Below, one piece after another: positions 44,824 through 54,730 of a stretch of 64,000 nt of DNA (positions are counted from its first letter, which is position 1; every line of letters begins with the position of its first letter). Source of the stretch: Muriicola soli (GTDB lineage Bacteria > Bacteroidota > Bacteroidia > Flavobacteriales > Flavobacteriaceae); contig NZ_CP035544.1 in NCBI RefSeq assembly GCF_004139715.1, positions 2,046,001 to 2,110,000 on the forward strand. Reading direction: 5' to 3'. The notes under the pieces are model-generated. The model worked only from the letters and a program-made list of their open reading frames with translations, was not told where the DNA came from and made no database searches. Both the position numbers and the translations under genes were made by a program.

Positions 44824-45603
44824 ATGAATTGCAAGAATTGTAATACTCCCCAAAGAACAGATTTTAACTATTGCCCCAGTTGTGGTGCTAAAGCTGTTAA
44901 ACACAGACTCACCTTTAGAAATCTGACCTATGATATCACTGAGCGATATTTTAACCTGGACAATACCTTTATAAGAACCATAGTACAATTGTGCATACGA
45001 CCTGAAGTGGTCATTGATGCTTATATCAATGGAGTGAGGCGAAAATACCTGAATCCTATAAGTCATTTGGGGATTGCCTTAACGCTATCGGGACTCCTTA
45101 TATTTATTATGCAGAAGGTTTTAACGCCCGATATATTTGTGGAATACGGTGGTCAAGGCATGTCTGAAGAACTATCCAAAAAGCTCTTTGATGCCATATT
45201 TGATTATCAGACCCTGCTGTTTATTCTTTACATCCCTGTCTTTGCGATTGCTGGATATTTGACCTTTAACCGAAAAGGGTACTTTCTTTCCGAATACATG
45301 ATCGCCTATATTTATATTATGGCGCAATGGAGTATCGTGATATTTCCTATTTCGCTCATCACTTTGCTTGTCGATCCTTCAGCTTACATGAACCTGGCAA
45401 TTCCAATGACTTTTCTAATGGTTTTTTATAGTTTATTTGTGATGCAACGAATCCATAGATTCCCAGTTGGGGCCACGATTCTAAGATCATTTGTCTTTTT
45501 CCTATTAACGCTTATTGGCTATTTCGCTATTATAATACTTTTTTACGCGTTTATGTTTCTCACCGGAATAGTGACCCTAGAGGATTTTCTTCCAAAGCAA
45601 TAA
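44824..45603 (+). CDS. DUF3667 domain-containing membrane protein
   Basis: A 259-residue protein starting with a zinc ribbon (CKNCNTPQRTDFNYCPSCGA) followed by a short amphipathic domain (ERYFNLDNTFIRTIVQL) and five hydrophobic segments. The zinc ribbon plus membrane region is diagnostic of DUF3667. One base separates it from cdaA, so co-transcription is likely, although no link to c-di-AMP is known. Function unknown. Confidence 0.88.
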   Translation: MNCKNCNTPQRTDFNYCPSCGAKAVKHRLTFRNLTYDITERYFNLDNTFIRTIVQLCIRPEVVIDAYINGVRRKYLNPISHLGIALTLSGLLIFIMQKVLTPDIFVEYGGQGMSEELSKKLFDAIFDYQTLLFILYIPVFAIAGYLTFNRKGYFLSEYMIAYIYIMAQWSIVIFPISLITLLVDPSAYMNLAIPMTFLMVFYSLFVMQRIHRFPVGATILRSFVFFLLTLIGYFAIIILFYAFMFLTGIVTLEDFLPKQ

Positions 45604-45622
45604 GTATTAAACGAAATAGTTG

Positions 45623-47392
45623 TCAGGCTACTTCTTCTTCAGCCAGGAATTGGGCTTCATAGAGTTTGCTGTAGTAACCGTCCTTTTTAAGGAGTTCTTT
45701 ATGGTTGCCCGTTTCTACGATCATTCCGGCATCCATCACAATAATTTTGTCGGCTTTCTTAACGGTAGCCAGGCGATGTGCGATGATGATAGATGTTCGT
45801 CCCTCTGTGATCTTGTCGGTAGCTTTCTGGATCAGTTTTTCGGTATAGGTGTCCACCGAAGACGTGGCCTCATCAAGTACGAGGATACTCGGATTAATGA
45901 CATAGGCCCTGAGGAATGCTATGAGCTGTCGCTGCCCGCTGGACAGCATGGTACCCCTTTCCTTCACATTGTATTCGTATCCCCCGGGGAGTGAAGTGAT
46001 AAATTCGTGAACGCCTATTTGCCTTGCTGCTTCTTCAATAGTAGCCGTAGTGATCGTTTCATCCTTCAGCGTAATGTTGTTGGCGATGGTATCGGCAAAG
46101 AGAAAAACGTCCTGAAGTACAATGGCAATATTTTTTCGCAATGATGCCAGGGTATATTTTTTAATATCAACGCCATCCACACTGATACAACCCCCGTCTA
46201 TCTCATAAAATCTGTTGAGCAGGTTGATGATGGTGGATTTTCCCGCTCCTGTAGACCCCACTATAGCGACGGTCTCACCGGCCTTGACATCAAAAGAGAT
46301 CCCGTGCAAAACTTCCTCATCTTCCAGGTATCCAAAGCGAACTTCTTTAAACTGAATAGCTCCTTCTACGTGGCTTTTCTCAAAGGTGCCATCATCCTGT
46401 ATTCTGCTGTCTGTATCCAAAATTTTAAACACGCGGTTGGCAGCAACCATTCCCATCTGCAGCGTATTAAATTTATCTGCGATCTGCCTCAGGGGTCTGA
46501 AGAGCATTTCAATATACAGGATAAAAGCAAAGATGGTCCCCGCTATGTCTACTTCAATATTCGCAATATTCTGAAGTCCGCCATACCAAACTACCAGTCC
46601 TATGGCAATGGAGGTAACGATCTCGGCAACGGGGAAGAAGAAGGAGTTGTACCAGACCGTCTTGAGCCAGGCATTCTGGTGCTTTTCATTGATCTCCCTG
46701 AACTTGGCACTTTCAATTTTTTCACGTGTGAACAGCTGTACGATCTTCATACCGGTGAGGCGTTCCTGAACAAAAGAATTTAAATTGGAGACCTGTGCCC
46801 GTACTTCGATAAAGGCAACTTTCATCGCCTTTTGAAAGAGGCGAGTTGCGTAAAGGATAATTGGTAGAATAGCAAAAACGAGCAGGGCCAGCCTCCAGTT
46901 CATCCAGAGCATCATACTGGCGGCGGCGATCATTTTCAGCAAATCAGATACTATAGTGAAAAAGCCCTGACTAAAGATCTCCCCTATGCGCTGCATATCG
47001 GCAACTGCCCTTGTTACCAAAACCCCTATCGAGGAATTGTCGAAATATTTCATCCTGAAGCCAAGCATCCTTTTAAACAAAAGGATCCTGATATCCTTGA
47101 TGACCGACTGCCCCAACCAGTTGGCGTAATAGTTAAAGAGGAGTTGAAAAATCACCTGTCCCAAAAGAACACCGAGCATCGCAAATGATAACCACAGTAA
47201 TAGGTCCATGTCGCGAGCATTAATGGCGTCGTCTATAATATTCCTTAAGATATAGGGTGTGAGGACGGCAAAAAATGTAAGGAGGATCCCCGCTAAAGCA
47301 ACACCGTAAAATGTGAGTCGGTAAGGTCGCGTTTGAGCGAGTAATCGTTTAAAAAGGTGGTAATCAAAGGCTTTGCCTGTTTCCTTATCCAT
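45623..47392 (-). CDS. ABC transporter, fused permease and ATPase (MsbA/MdlB-like)
   Basis: A 589-residue half-transporter with six membrane helices (residues about 20-320) and a C-terminal ATPase: Walker A VGSTGAGKSTIINLL, Q loop IVLQDVFLF, signature LSSGQRQLIAFLRA, Walker B ILVLDEATSSVD and H loop IIIAHRLATVK. It functions as a dimer in export of lipids or hydrophobic compounds; cargo unknown. It overlaps truA by 8 bp. Confidence 0.93.
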   Translation of the reverse strand: MDKETGKAFDYHLFKRLLAQTRPYRLTFYGVALAGILLTFFAVLTPYILRNIIDDAINARDMDLLLWLSFAMLGVLLGQVIFQLLFNYYANWLGQSVIKDIRILLFKRMLGFRMKYFDNSSIGVLVTRAVADMQRIGEIFSQGFFTIVSDLLKMIAAASMMLWMNWRLALLVFAILPIILYATRLFQKAMKVAFIEVRAQVSNLNSFVQERLTGMKIVQLFTREKIESAKFREINEKHQNAWLKTVWYNSFFFPVAEIVTSIAIGLVVWYGGLQNIANIEVDIAGTIFAFILYIEMLFRPLRQIADKFNTLQMGMVAANRVFKILDTDSRIQDDGTFEKSHVEGAIQFKEVRFGYLEDEEVLHGISFDVKAGETVAIVGSTGAGKSTIINLLNRFYEIDGGCISVDGVDIKKYTLASLRKNIAIVLQDVFLFADTIANNITLKDETITTATIEEAARQIGVHEFITSLPGGYEYNVKERGTMLSSGQRQLIAFLRAYVINPSILVLDEATSSVDTYTEKLIQKATDKITEGRTSIIIAHRLATVKKADKIIVMDAGMIVETGNHKELLKKDGYYSKLYEAQFLAEEEVA

Positions 47393-48137
47393 GTAGCTTA
47401 AATAGGGTCTCGGGATATGTAATCTTCATCAAATATAACCCTTTTGCAGGCACTGAAACGCCAGCTTCTCCCCTGTCTTTGCTTTTTATAATACTATTAA
47501 CATTATCTACGGATGATTTGTGAAGTCCAACATCTAACAAGGTCCCTACAATGGCCCTGACCATATTCCTCAAAAACCGGTCGGCGGTTATGGTAAAGAT
47601 CAGGGTATTTCCTTCCCTTCGCCATTTGGCCTCTTTTAGGCGACAGACATATGTTTTTACATCCGTGTTGGACTTGGAAAAGCACTCGAAATCGGTATGG
47701 TTCAACAGCTCGGCGGCCGCGAGATTCATCGCTCCCATATCAAGGGGGAGGTGAACATAATGGGCCCAATCTGTAGCAAATGGATCTTTTTCCTGAACAA
47801 CCCGGTATTCATAGGTACGCTCCAGGGCATCGAAACGCGCATGGGCCTTCGGCGATACCTCAGTGATATTCTTAATGGCAATATCCTCTGGTAGAAAGGC
47901 ATTCAGCCGTTGTACCACTTCAGCCTTTTCGAGTTTACTATCAAAGTCGAAATGAGCAAAGAGTTGTCTGGCATGAACCCCCGCATCCGTCCTGCCGGCT
48001 CCCACTAACTGTATCTTATCCCTCAACAGGGTAGACATGGCATCTTCCAGGGTTTGCTGAATACTACTGGCCTTTGGCTGTCTTTGCCAGCCGTGGTATG
48101 CTTTGCCATTATATGAGAATTCAATAAAATATCTCAA
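47385..48137 (-). CDS. truA: tRNA pseudouridine(38-40) synthase
   Basis: Modifies positions 38-40 of tRNA anticodon stems. 250 residues. The catalytic aspartate is in LVGAGRTDAGVHARQ; opening YFIEFSYNGKAYHGWQRQP and the C-terminal RFLRNMVRAIVGTLLDVG are family marks. It is upstream of and overlaps the ABC transporter gene. Confidence 0.96.
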   Translation of the reverse strand: MRYFIEFSYNGKAYHGWQRQPKASSIQQTLEDAMSTLLRDKIQLVGAGRTDAGVHARQLFAHFDFDSKLEKAEVVQRLNAFLPEDIAIKNITEVSPKAHARFDALERTYEYRVVQEKDPFATDWAHYVHLPLDMGAMNLAAAELLNHTDFECFSKSNTDVKTYVCRLKEAKWRREGNTLIFTITADRFLRNMVRAIVGTLLDVGLHKSSVDNVNSIIKSKDRGEAGVSVPAKGLYLMKITYPETLFKLHG

Positions 48138-48147
48138 AGTGAAATCT

Positions 48148-48170
48148 TATTTTTGTCCGTCACAAATATA
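48148..48170. promoter_or_regulatory. Back-to-back -7 elements between truA and phosphoesterase gene
   Basis: TATTTTTG (48148-48155, plus strand) and TATATTTG (48163-48170 read on the minus strand) both match TAnnTTTG and point to the divergent genes. No convincing -33 boxes at the right spacing were found. Confidence 0.35.
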
Positions 48171-48178
48171 CCCCTTTC

Positions 48179-48673
48179 ATGACCAAAATCTTGTTGCTTT
48201 CAGACACCCATGGATATTTGGATGACGCCATTCTCAAATACGCCAGGCAAGCAGATGAAATTTGGCACGCCGGGGATATAGGCACCATTGAGGTAGCCGA
48301 CCAACTCGCTGCGATCAAACCCATCAGGGCGGTACATGGAAATATTGACAACGCCCTGATTAATGGAGAATATCCCTTAAATCAACGCTTTTTTTGTGAA
48401 GATGTCGATGTCTGGATCACCCACATAGGGGGTTATCCCAATCGCTATAGTCCCAGGGTGAAACAAGAGATCACCCAAAACCCTCCTAAACTCTTTATCA
48501 GCGGCCATTCCCATATACTCAAAGTGATGTGGGACAAAAAACTCAACTTACTTCATATGAATCCTGGTGCCTGTGGAAAACAGGGATTCCATCAAATGAG
48601 AACCATGCTCCGCTTCGAGATCAACAAAACGGATATTCAGAAACTGGAAGTTATAGAACTGGGGAAACGTTGA
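48179..48673 (+). CDS. YfcE/MJ0936-type metallophosphoesterase
   Basis: A 164-residue calcineurin-like phosphoesterase. Metal-binding motifs are in order: LLSDTHGYLDD, HAGDIGTIEV, AVHGNIDNALI, WITHIGGYPN and FISGHSHILK. Such enzymes hydrolyse phosphodiesters with Mn2+ or Ni2+ in vitro; the cellular substrate is unknown. Single gene, divergent from truA. Confidence 0.93.
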   Translation: MTKILLLSDTHGYLDDAILKYARQADEIWHAGDIGTIEVADQLAAIKPIRAVHGNIDNALINGEYPLNQRFFCEDVDVWITHIGGYPNRYSPRVKQEITQNPPKLFISGHSHILKVMWDKKLNLLHMNPGACGKQGFHQMRTMLRFEINKTDIQKLEVIELGKR

Positions 48674-48740
48674 TCTCGACAAAAACCATCTTAGGTAAGC
48701 TGCAAAGCGTATAAGTACAATTTACAGGAATGAGCAACAA

Positions 48741-48767
48741 AAAACCCCGGTATGGCAACCGGGGTTT
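48741..48767 (-). terminator. Terminator of the DUF4293 gene
   Basis: Perfect 9-bp stem AAACCCCGG / CCGGGGTTT (48742-48750, 48759-48767) with an 8-nt loop; on the minus strand it is followed by TTT. It may also stop transcription from the convergent phosphoesterase gene. Confidence 0.85.
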
Positions 48768-48796
48768 CACGCACTAATACTACTAAGATGTTAGGT

Positions 48797-49207
48797 TTAA
48801 CGTAAGCGGTCAACAGATTTTACAAGATCTTCATCCTTTTTGATAGCCCTGTTGGCCAGGACCAAAAAAACGATAGAAAACACAGGAATCAGCATCCCAA
48901 TACCCTTCTCCGAAACCAAGGTCTCTCCGGATAAATTTAGCGACCGGTAAACGAAAAATCCCAGTAAAAAAAGATTAAGTATCATATTTAGTCGGTTTAG
49001 TACAAACTGGCTTTTTCTATCCTTGTACCTGAATATGGCCAGCGCTGCTAAAACAGCCGACCCGTAGATAGCCAATGAAACCGCAATTTCGTTCTTAGCA
49101 AAAACTTCAATTCCCTGAGCGTCAGTCCACAATGCAACCCAAAATGGCAGTACTGCTCCTAAGAGAACAACGGCTACCATATAAATCGTCTGTATGCGTT
49201 GGATCAT
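48797..49207 (-). CDS. DUF4293 family membrane protein
   Basis: A 136-residue protein with four membrane helices, starting MIQRIQTIYMVAVVLLGAVL, the consensus start of DUF4293, and ending in a charged tail. Frame is open upstream to 49336 but those 43 codons do not match the family and are ignored. A Bacteroidota-specific family of unknown function, often next to rho as here. Confidence 0.9.
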   Translation of the reverse strand: MIQRIQTIYMVAVVLLGAVLPFWVALWTDAQGIEVFAKNEIAVSLAIYGSAVLAALAIFRYKDRKSQFVLNRLNMILNLFLLGFFVYRSLNLSGETLVSEKGIGMLIPVFSIVFLVLANRAIKKDEDLVKSVDRLR

Positions 49208-49398
49208 TGCTAAATTGTAGGTTCGCGCTGCAAAAATAAAGGTCTTTTTAAAAATTAAGGTCGAATTATTGAAAATATTTTGTAATTTTACCTCGTTATT
49301 CTTGATAGTACTTACCCACTGGGATCTCATTCCCAAGTAAATCCAAGTAACAATTACTTCAAAAATTTTATAACCACGTATAATTTATTCAAAACTCA

Positions 49399-51018
49399 AT
49401 GTTTGAGATTTCCGATTTAAAGGCAATGAAGCTACCTGAGCTTCAGAAGATTGCCGAAACCCTAAAAGTTCCCAAATACAAGAGCCTTAAAAAATTAGAT
49501 CTTGTTTATCAGATTCTGGATCTTCAGGCCAGTAATCCTAAGATTGTAAAGGAGACTGCAGAAGTAGTTGAGATCGCCTCGACACAGGCTCGCTCCAGAG
49601 AACAAAGTCCAAAACCCAGACCGAGAAAGAGTCGCAATGAGGGTTCACCGGAAAGTAAGGACTCCAGACCTGCTCCTAAGACAAGAGAACCTAAAAGCAT
49701 CGACAAGAAGGAAGAAACAGCTAAACAAGATCAATCCAGAAAGGAACATCCCAAAAAGGATCATCCTAAAAAAGATCATTCTTCAAACAATCCTAAAGGT
49801 CAGAATGCTAACAAGCAACACCATAAGAGTAATGGTCAGGATAAAAAGTCGAGCAATTACGACAAAGACTTGAAAAACAAATACAAACAACCCGAGTACG
49901 AATTTGACAGTATCATAGAGAGTGAAGGGGTATTAGACATCATGCAGGATGGTTACGGATTCCTGAGATCTTCGGATTACAACTACCTTTCATCTCCGGA
50001 TGATATCTATGTTTCTCAGTCGCAGATACGACTTTTTGGCCTGAAAACAGGAGATACAGTACTGGGTAATGTTAGGCCTCCCAAGGAAGGTGAAAAATAC
50101 TTTCCTTTAATTAAGGTCAATAAAATTAATGGACAGGATCCTCAGGTAGTGAGAGACAGGGTTGCCTTTGAGCACCTTACCCCTCTCTTTCCAAGAGAAA
50201 AATTTAAACTCGCAGAGCGACAAAGCAATATTTCAACACGAATCATAGACCTGTTCTCCCCAATTGGAAAGGGACAACGTGGTATGATTGTTTCCCAGCC
50301 CAAGACCGGGAAAACTATGTTATTAAAAGATATTGCAAATGCTATTGCTGCTAACCATCCTGAAGTTTATCAGATCATCCTTTTGATCGATGAACGGCCT
50401 GAGGAGGTGACGGATATGCAGCGTAATGTACGCGGTGAAGTTGTGGCCTCAACATTCGACAAGGAAGCCACCGAACATGTGAGAGTGGCCAACATTGTTC
50501 TCGAAAAGGCCAAAAGATTAGTTGAATGCGGGCATGACGTAGTGATCCTGCTCGATTCAATAACGCGACTTGCGAGAGCTTACAATACGGTTCAACCCGC
50601 CTCAGGAAAGGTTCTTAGTGGAGGTGTTGACGCCAATGCACTGCACAAACCAAAAAGATTCTTTGGAGCTGCAAGGAATATCGAAAACGGAGGTTCGCTG
50701 ACGATCATAGCAACAGCCCTGACCGAAACCGGTTCCAAGATGGACGAGGTGATCTTTGAGGAATTCAAAGGAACAGGTAATATGGAGTTGCAACTAGACA
50801 GACGTATCAGCAACAGGAGAATTTTCCCTGCTATCGATCTTATTTCTTCATCCACACGAAGAGATGATCTCTTACTGGACGAAAATACCATCCAGCGAAT
50901 GTGGATCATGAGAAAGTATCTGGCAGATATGAATCCTATCGAAGCGATGGAGTTTATGGAACAACGCATCAAGCAGACCAAAAACAACGAAGAATTCCTA
51001 ATGACCATGAGTCAGTAA
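49399..51018 (+). CDS. rho: Transcription termination factor Rho
   Basis: Hexameric RNA helicase that ends transcription. 539 residues, against about 420 in E. coli. The N-terminal helical domain ([20 protein letters not shown]) is separated from the RNA-binding cold-shock fold ([20 protein letters not shown]) by about 110 residues of Lys/Asn/Ser/His-rich low-complexity sequence with near-repeats such as [14 protein letters not shown]. Walker A is QPKTGKT at residues 300-306; [15 protein letters not shown] and the R loop follow. Long basic insertions are typical for Bacteroidota Rho. A terminator follows. Confidence 0.97.
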   Translation: MFEISDLKAMKLPELQKIAETLKVPKYKSLKKLDLVYQILDLQASNPKIVKETAEVVEIASTQARSREQSPKPRPRKSRNEGSPESKDSRPAPKTREPKSIDKKEETAKQDQSRKEHPKKDHPKKDHSSNNPKGQNANKQHHKSNGQDKKSSNYDKDLKNKYKQPEYEFDSIIESEGVLDIMQDGYGFLRSSDYNYLSSPDDIYVSQSQIRLFGLKTGDTVLGNVRPPKEGEKYFPLIKVNKINGQDPQVVRDRVAFEHLTPLFPREKFKLAERQSNISTRIIDLFSPIGKGQRGMIVSQPKTGKTMLLKDIANAIAANHPEVYQIILLIDERPEEVTDMQRNVRGEVVASTFDKEATEHVRVANIVLEKAKRLVECGHDVVILLDSITRLARAYNTVQPASGKVLSGGVDANALHKPKRFFGAARNIENGGSLTIIATALTETGSKMDEVIFEEFKGTGNMELQLDRRISNRRIFPAIDLISSSTRRDDLLLDENTIQRMWIMRKYLADMNPIEAMEFMEQRIKQTKNNEEFLMTMSQ

Positions 51019-51036
51019 GAGAATTAAACTTCACAG

Positions 51037-51076
51037 AAAATCCCGAAGCATTTCAGATGTTTCGGGATTTTTTTTG
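51037..51076 (+). terminator. Terminator after rho
   Basis: 11-bp stem AAAATCCCGAA / TTCGGGATTTT (51037-51047, 51061-51071) with a T run. Confidence 0.87.
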
Positions 51077-51101
51077 AATCCAACACTTAAAAGTTGAAAA
51101 T

Positions 51102-51125
51102 AAAAAACCCGGCATTGGCCGGGTT
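51102..51125 (-). terminator. Terminator of rpsT
   Basis: Stem AACCCGGC / GCCGGGTT (51106-51113, 51118-51125) with a 4-nt loop, followed on the minus strand by a run of T. Confidence 0.87.
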
Positions 51126-51147
51126 AAAAGAGTTTTTCTTTGCGTTT

Positions 51148-51399
51148 TTAGAGAGCAGCAACTGATTTCGTGAGCTTGCTCTTAAGATTGGCCGCTTTGT
51201 TATCGTGTATGATATTGCGTTTAGCCAATTTATCGATCATACTGATCACAGAAGGCAATAAGGCATTTGCCTTTTTCTTATCTGTTTCACTTCGCAACTT
51301 TTTGATTGCGTTACGAGTGGTTTTGTGCTGATACCTGTTTCGCAGGCGCACTGCTTCGTTCCTTCTGATTCTCTTTAATGCCGACTTGTGATTTGCCAT
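51148..51399 (-). CDS. rpsT: 30S ribosomal protein S20
   Basis: 83-residue, very basic, helical protein that binds 16S rRNA. Start [20 protein letters not shown] is the family consensus. It ends in its own terminator. Confidence 0.97.
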   Translation of the reverse strand: MANHKSALKRIRRNEAVRLRNRYQHKTTRNAIKKLRSETDKKKANALLPSVISMIDKLAKRNIIHDNKAANLKSKLTKSVAAL

Positions 51400-51447
51400 C
51401 TTTCTATTAATTATATTTTTTATCTGCCTCTCACGGCAGTCTACCTG

Positions 51448-51519
51448 TAGCCCGTAGGGGAATCGAACCCCTGTTACCAGGATGAAAACCTGGCGTCCTA
51501 ACCCCTAGACGAACGGGCC
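51448..51519 (-). tRNA. tRNA-Glu (anticodon TTC), copy 2 of the pair
   Basis: 72-nt cloverleaf. Anticodon stem CCAGG / CCTGG with loop TTTTCAT (anticodon TTC), T arm AGGGG-TTCGATT-CCCCT, acceptor GGCCCGT / ACGGGCT with a terminal G-U. Identical to the copy at 51569, 49 bp away. Both are transcribed from the promoter at 51664-51693. Confidence 0.95.
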
Positions 51520-51568
51520 AAAATTTAGACCTCAACCCCGCTTTGTACAAAACGCGATTAGAGTCTTG

Positions 51569-51640
51569 TAGCCCGTAGGGGAATCGAACCCCTGTTACCA
51601 GGATGAAAACCTGGCGTCCTAACCCCTAGACGAACGGGCC
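51569..51640 (-). tRNA. tRNA-Glu (anticodon TTC), copy 1 of the pair
   Basis: Identical 72-nt sequence to the copy at 51448. The promoter-proximal copy, 24 bp below the -7 element. Confidence 0.95.
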
Positions 51641-51663
51641 AAAGGTCGGTGTAATTGCGGATG

Positions 51664-51693
51664 CAAAAATACAATTATTTTTTACTACCGCAA
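51664..51693 (-). promoter_or_regulatory. Promoter of tandem tRNA-Glu genes
   Basis: Read on the minus strand: TTG at 51693-51691, a 19-bp spacer, TATTTTTG at 51671-51664. This is an exact fit to the Bacteroidota TTG-N19-TAnnTTTG promoter. Confidence 0.75.
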
Positions 51694-51722
51694 CCCTCGC
51701 ACATAATTTTTTAAAAGGCTGT

Positions 51723-53198
51723 TTAATAGGCCTTAGCGAAGAGCACTCTCTGGCGGCTTGGCTTACCGGTAACCATGCAACTGCCTGCTTCCTGCTCATC
51801 TCCCAAAGGGATACAGCGAATGGTGGCTTTAGTCTCTTCCTTGATCTTGTCTTCTGTTGCTGCCGTACCATCCCAATGGGCCAGAAAAAATCCTCCTTTG
51901 GTATCCAGAAGCTGCTTAAACTCTTCATAGTTGTCTACCGTAGTGATATGGTCCTCTCTGAAATCCAATGCCTTTTTGTATATATTTTCCTGAATATCAC
52001 CAAGCAACTTTTCAATATGAGATACTACGTCTGATGCATCTATGGTTTGTTTCTCCAGGGTATCACGTCTGGCAACTTCATAGGTGTTGTTTTGCAGATC
52101 ACGCTGACCTATGGCCAGTCGAACCGGGACACCCTTTAATTCGTATTCGTTGAATTTAAACCCGGGTTTATGTGTATCCCTGTCATCGTATTTAACGGTG
52201 ATCCCTTTACTTCTCAGTTCTTTAACCAGGGGCAAAACCTTTTCAGAGATAGCGTCTAGTTGCTCCAACCCTTTGTAAATAGGCACGATAGCGACCTGGA
52301 TAGGAGCCAGTTTTGGCGGTAGTACCAGTCCGTTATCATCGCTGTGCGTCATGATCAATGCTCCCATTAGTCGGGTAGAAACCCCCCAGGAAGTAGCCCA
52401 GACATAATCTTGTTGCCCTTCTTTATTCGCAAACTTAACGTCAAATGCTTTGGCAAAATTCTGTCCTAGAAAGTGAGAGGTTCCAGCCTGCAGGGCTTTT
52501 CCGTCCTGCATAAGGGCTTCTATACAATAGGTTTCCACAGCCCCGGCGAATCGCTCTCCTTCTGATTTAGTCCCTTTGATCACAGGAACGGCCATGTGTT
52601 CTTCTGCAAATTCAGAATAAATATCAAGGATGGTTTCGGCCTCTTCAATGGCTTCCTTTTTGGTTGCATGAGCTGTATGTCCTTCCTGCCAGAGAAATTC
52701 AGCCGTCCTTAAAAAAAGGCGTGTACGCATTTCCCAGCGCACTACATTGGCCCATTGATTTATCAAGAGGGGAAGATCCCTGTAAGATTGAATCCAGCGC
52801 CTGTATGTATCCCAAATTATGGTTTCAGAAGTGGGCCTAACAATAAGTTCTTCTTCGAGCTTGGCCTCCGGATCAACAATAATGCCACTCCCGTCTTCGG
52901 CGTTCTTAAGTCTGTAATGCGTAACTACCGCACATTCTTTCGCAAACCCCTCTACATGACTGGCTTCTTTACTGAGATAGGACTTCGGTATAAAGATGGG
53001 GAAATACGCATTTTCATGACCTGTTTCCTTAAACATCCTATCTAATTCTGCCTGCATCTTCTCCCATATCGCATAACCGTATGGTTTGATCACCATACAA
53101 CCCCTGACTCCGGAATTTTCAGCCAGATCTGCTTTTACTACGAGTTCATTATACCACTTGGAATAATCCTCAGCTCGCGTCGTCAATTTTTTTCCCAT
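51723..53198 (-). CDS. proS: Prolyl-tRNA synthetase (archaeal/eukaryotic type)
   Basis: Class II synthetase charging tRNA-Pro. 491 residues, the short archaeal/eukaryote-like form without the bacterial editing insertion. Motifs: [18 protein letters not shown] (motif 1 area), [16 protein letters not shown] (motif 2) and [18 protein letters not shown] (motif 3 and start of anticodon-binding domain); the end [21 protein letters not shown] fits the type. This form is usual in Bacteroidota. Confidence 0.96.
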   Translation of the reverse strand: MGKKLTTRAEDYSKWYNELVVKADLAENSGVRGCMVIKPYGYAIWEKMQAELDRMFKETGHENAYFPIFIPKSYLSKEASHVEGFAKECAVVTHYRLKNAEDGSGIIVDPEAKLEEELIVRPTSETIIWDTYRRWIQSYRDLPLLINQWANVVRWEMRTRLFLRTAEFLWQEGHTAHATKKEAIEEAETILDIYSEFAEEHMAVPVIKGTKSEGERFAGAVETYCIEALMQDGKALQAGTSHFLGQNFAKAFDVKFANKEGQQDYVWATSWGVSTRLMGALIMTHSDDNGLVLPPKLAPIQVAIVPIYKGLEQLDAISEKVLPLVKELRSKGITVKYDDRDTHKPGFKFNEYELKGVPVRLAIGQRDLQNNTYEVARRDTLEKQTIDASDVVSHIEKLLGDIQENIYKKALDFREDHITTVDNYEEFKQLLDTKGGFFLAHWDGTAATEDKIKEETKATIRCIPLGDEQEAGSCMVTGKPSRQRVLFAKAY

Positions 53199-53293
53199 CT
53201 ACTGTACTTTGGCACAAAACTTGTAACTAATCTTAAGAATAGTTGGGCAAAACTAACTATTTTTAATATGTTCAACAATATAAATTTATACTC

Positions 53294-54697
53294 ATGATAG
53301 TTTCCTTACCCCATCCAAAATTCATCAAAATGGTTGTCCTGGGTCTCATCGGCTTCGGGATGGTCTCATGTGGATCGTATCAGCAGGCATCGTACTATGA
53401 TAATGACGGAATATACGCTTCAGGAGTTGAAGAACCATCAGTCTATAATACTCCGAGAAATACTGTCTACAATGCGCCCAGAACCAGGGTTCAGAAGCAG
53501 CAAAATCAGGAAGATGGCATTTATGGCGATTACTTTGGCCGCAAAGCCGAGGAAATCGATGAGTTTATGGACAATGAGATCTTTACTGATGTAGATGACT
53601 ATTACAGTGGGGTGGAAAATGATAGTTTAGATTTTGTAGAAAACGAGAACTATTTTGACAATAACAATTCCTATGCGGGCAATCCCGGTTGGGGAGACAA
53701 TCCTACCAATGTCACCATTAATTTTAATGACAATTGGGGATGGAACCCAATCTGGGCGGATCCTTTCTGGGGTAACGGCGGTTGGTACTGGGGTGGACTG
53801 TACAGTCCATGGAGATGGAGAAATCCCTGGGGCTGGGGCTGGAACTACGGCTGGGGTGGCGGCTGGAACAACTGGGGCTGGGGAGGCTTTGGCTGGAATA
53901 ACTGGGGCTGGGGAGGCTTCGGCTGGAACACTTGGGGCTGGGGCGGTGCCTTTGCCTGGAATAACGGTTGGGGGTGGAATCGCTGGGGCGGATATTACGG
54001 AAATGGATTTAACCGTTTCGGTAGAGGCTATACTCGATATGGATTCAACAATTCCAGAAGAGGATATTACAATAGGAACGGACTTGCCTCAAATTCACTC
54101 AGAGGAAGGTCTAACCTGAATACACGAAGCGGAAGTACTCGTTTGCGAAATAATAGTGGCAGGTCTAACCTGAGTTCAAGAAGTAACGTAAGGAGTTCAA
54201 CTTATCGCAGAGGAACCACCGCAAGGCGATCTGTAAGTGCAGATGCTATCAGCCGTAACAGAAGTTACAGAACCAGCAGGAGTTCAAGGGTATCACCCGG
54301 CTACAATCGCAGTTCGGCTCAGAATCGATACAGGGGCAATACAAGCTCAAGAAGCAATATCTACCGACGCAGTAATGGCAATGTCACAAGACCTTCTTCA
54401 CGCTCGTACGGATCATCTGGTACCCAGAGATCTTCAGGATACAGGTCTTCCGGTATTCGAAGTTCCAGGAGCAGTGGTACTTACAGAAGTTCAGGAAATC
54501 GCAGTAGCAGCAGAAGCTCAGGATTTAGAAGTTCAGGGAGTCGTAGCAGCAGCAGAAGCTCAGGAAGTTTCAGAAGTTCCAGCGGCGGACGTTCGTCTAG
54601 TGGTAGTGTGAGAAGTTCAGGCGGCAGTAGCCGTTCATCAGGAGGACGGTCTTCAGGTGGAAGATCCTCCGGAGGCAGAGGTGGCAGAAGTCAATAA
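53294..54697 (+). CDS. Low-complexity lipoprotein, Trp/Gly/Asn-rich then Ser/Arg-rich
   Basis: 467 residues. Signal peptide with lipobox (LGLIGFGMVSC, Cys at about 27; a start at Met13 would also give it). Residues about 30-140 are acidic with Tyr/Asp repeats. About 150-240 is dominated by WGWGG and WNNWGWGGFG repeats. The last 190 residues are Arg/Ser/Gly-rich (RSSGGRSSGGRSSGGRGG). No catalytic domain. Such proteins recur in Flavobacteriia, often misnamed vitellogenin-like; a surface or matrix role is a guess. The shadow frames over this gene are caused by its repeats. It lies 33 bp before the porin gene. Confidence 0.8.
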   Translation: MIVSLPHPKFIKMVVLGLIGFGMVSCGSYQQASYYDNDGIYASGVEEPSVYNTPRNTVYNAPRTRVQKQQNQEDGIYGDYFGRKAEEIDEFMDNEIFTDVDDYYSGVENDSLDFVENENYFDNNNSYAGNPGWGDNPTNVTINFNDNWGWNPIWADPFWGNGGWYWGGLYSPWRWRNPWGWGWNYGWGGGWNNWGWGGFGWNNWGWGGFGWNTWGWGGAFAWNNGWGWNRWGGYYGNGFNRFGRGYTRYGFNNSRRGYYNRNGLASNSLRGRSNLNTRSGSTRLRNNSGRSNLSSRSNVRSSTYRRGTTARRSVSADAISRNRSYRTSRSSRVSPGYNRSSAQNRYRGNTSSRSNIYRRSNGNVTRPSSRSYGSSGTQRSSGYRSSGIRSSRSSGTYRSSGNRSSSRSSGFRSSGSRSSSRSSGSFRSSSGGRSSSGSVRSSGGSSRSSGGRSSGGRSSGGRGGRSQ

Positions 54698-54730
54698 TCC
54701 TTTTACATTCAATAAATAAAAGTCAGGACA

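Noticed and set aside
49208-49336. 43-codon extension of the DUF4293 protein
   Set aside because: Family members start MIQRIQTxY; the extension is polar and runs into the rho leader.
54237-54611. 124-aa frame inside the Ser/Arg-rich gene
   Set aside because: Out-of-frame reading of AGC/AGA-rich repeats.
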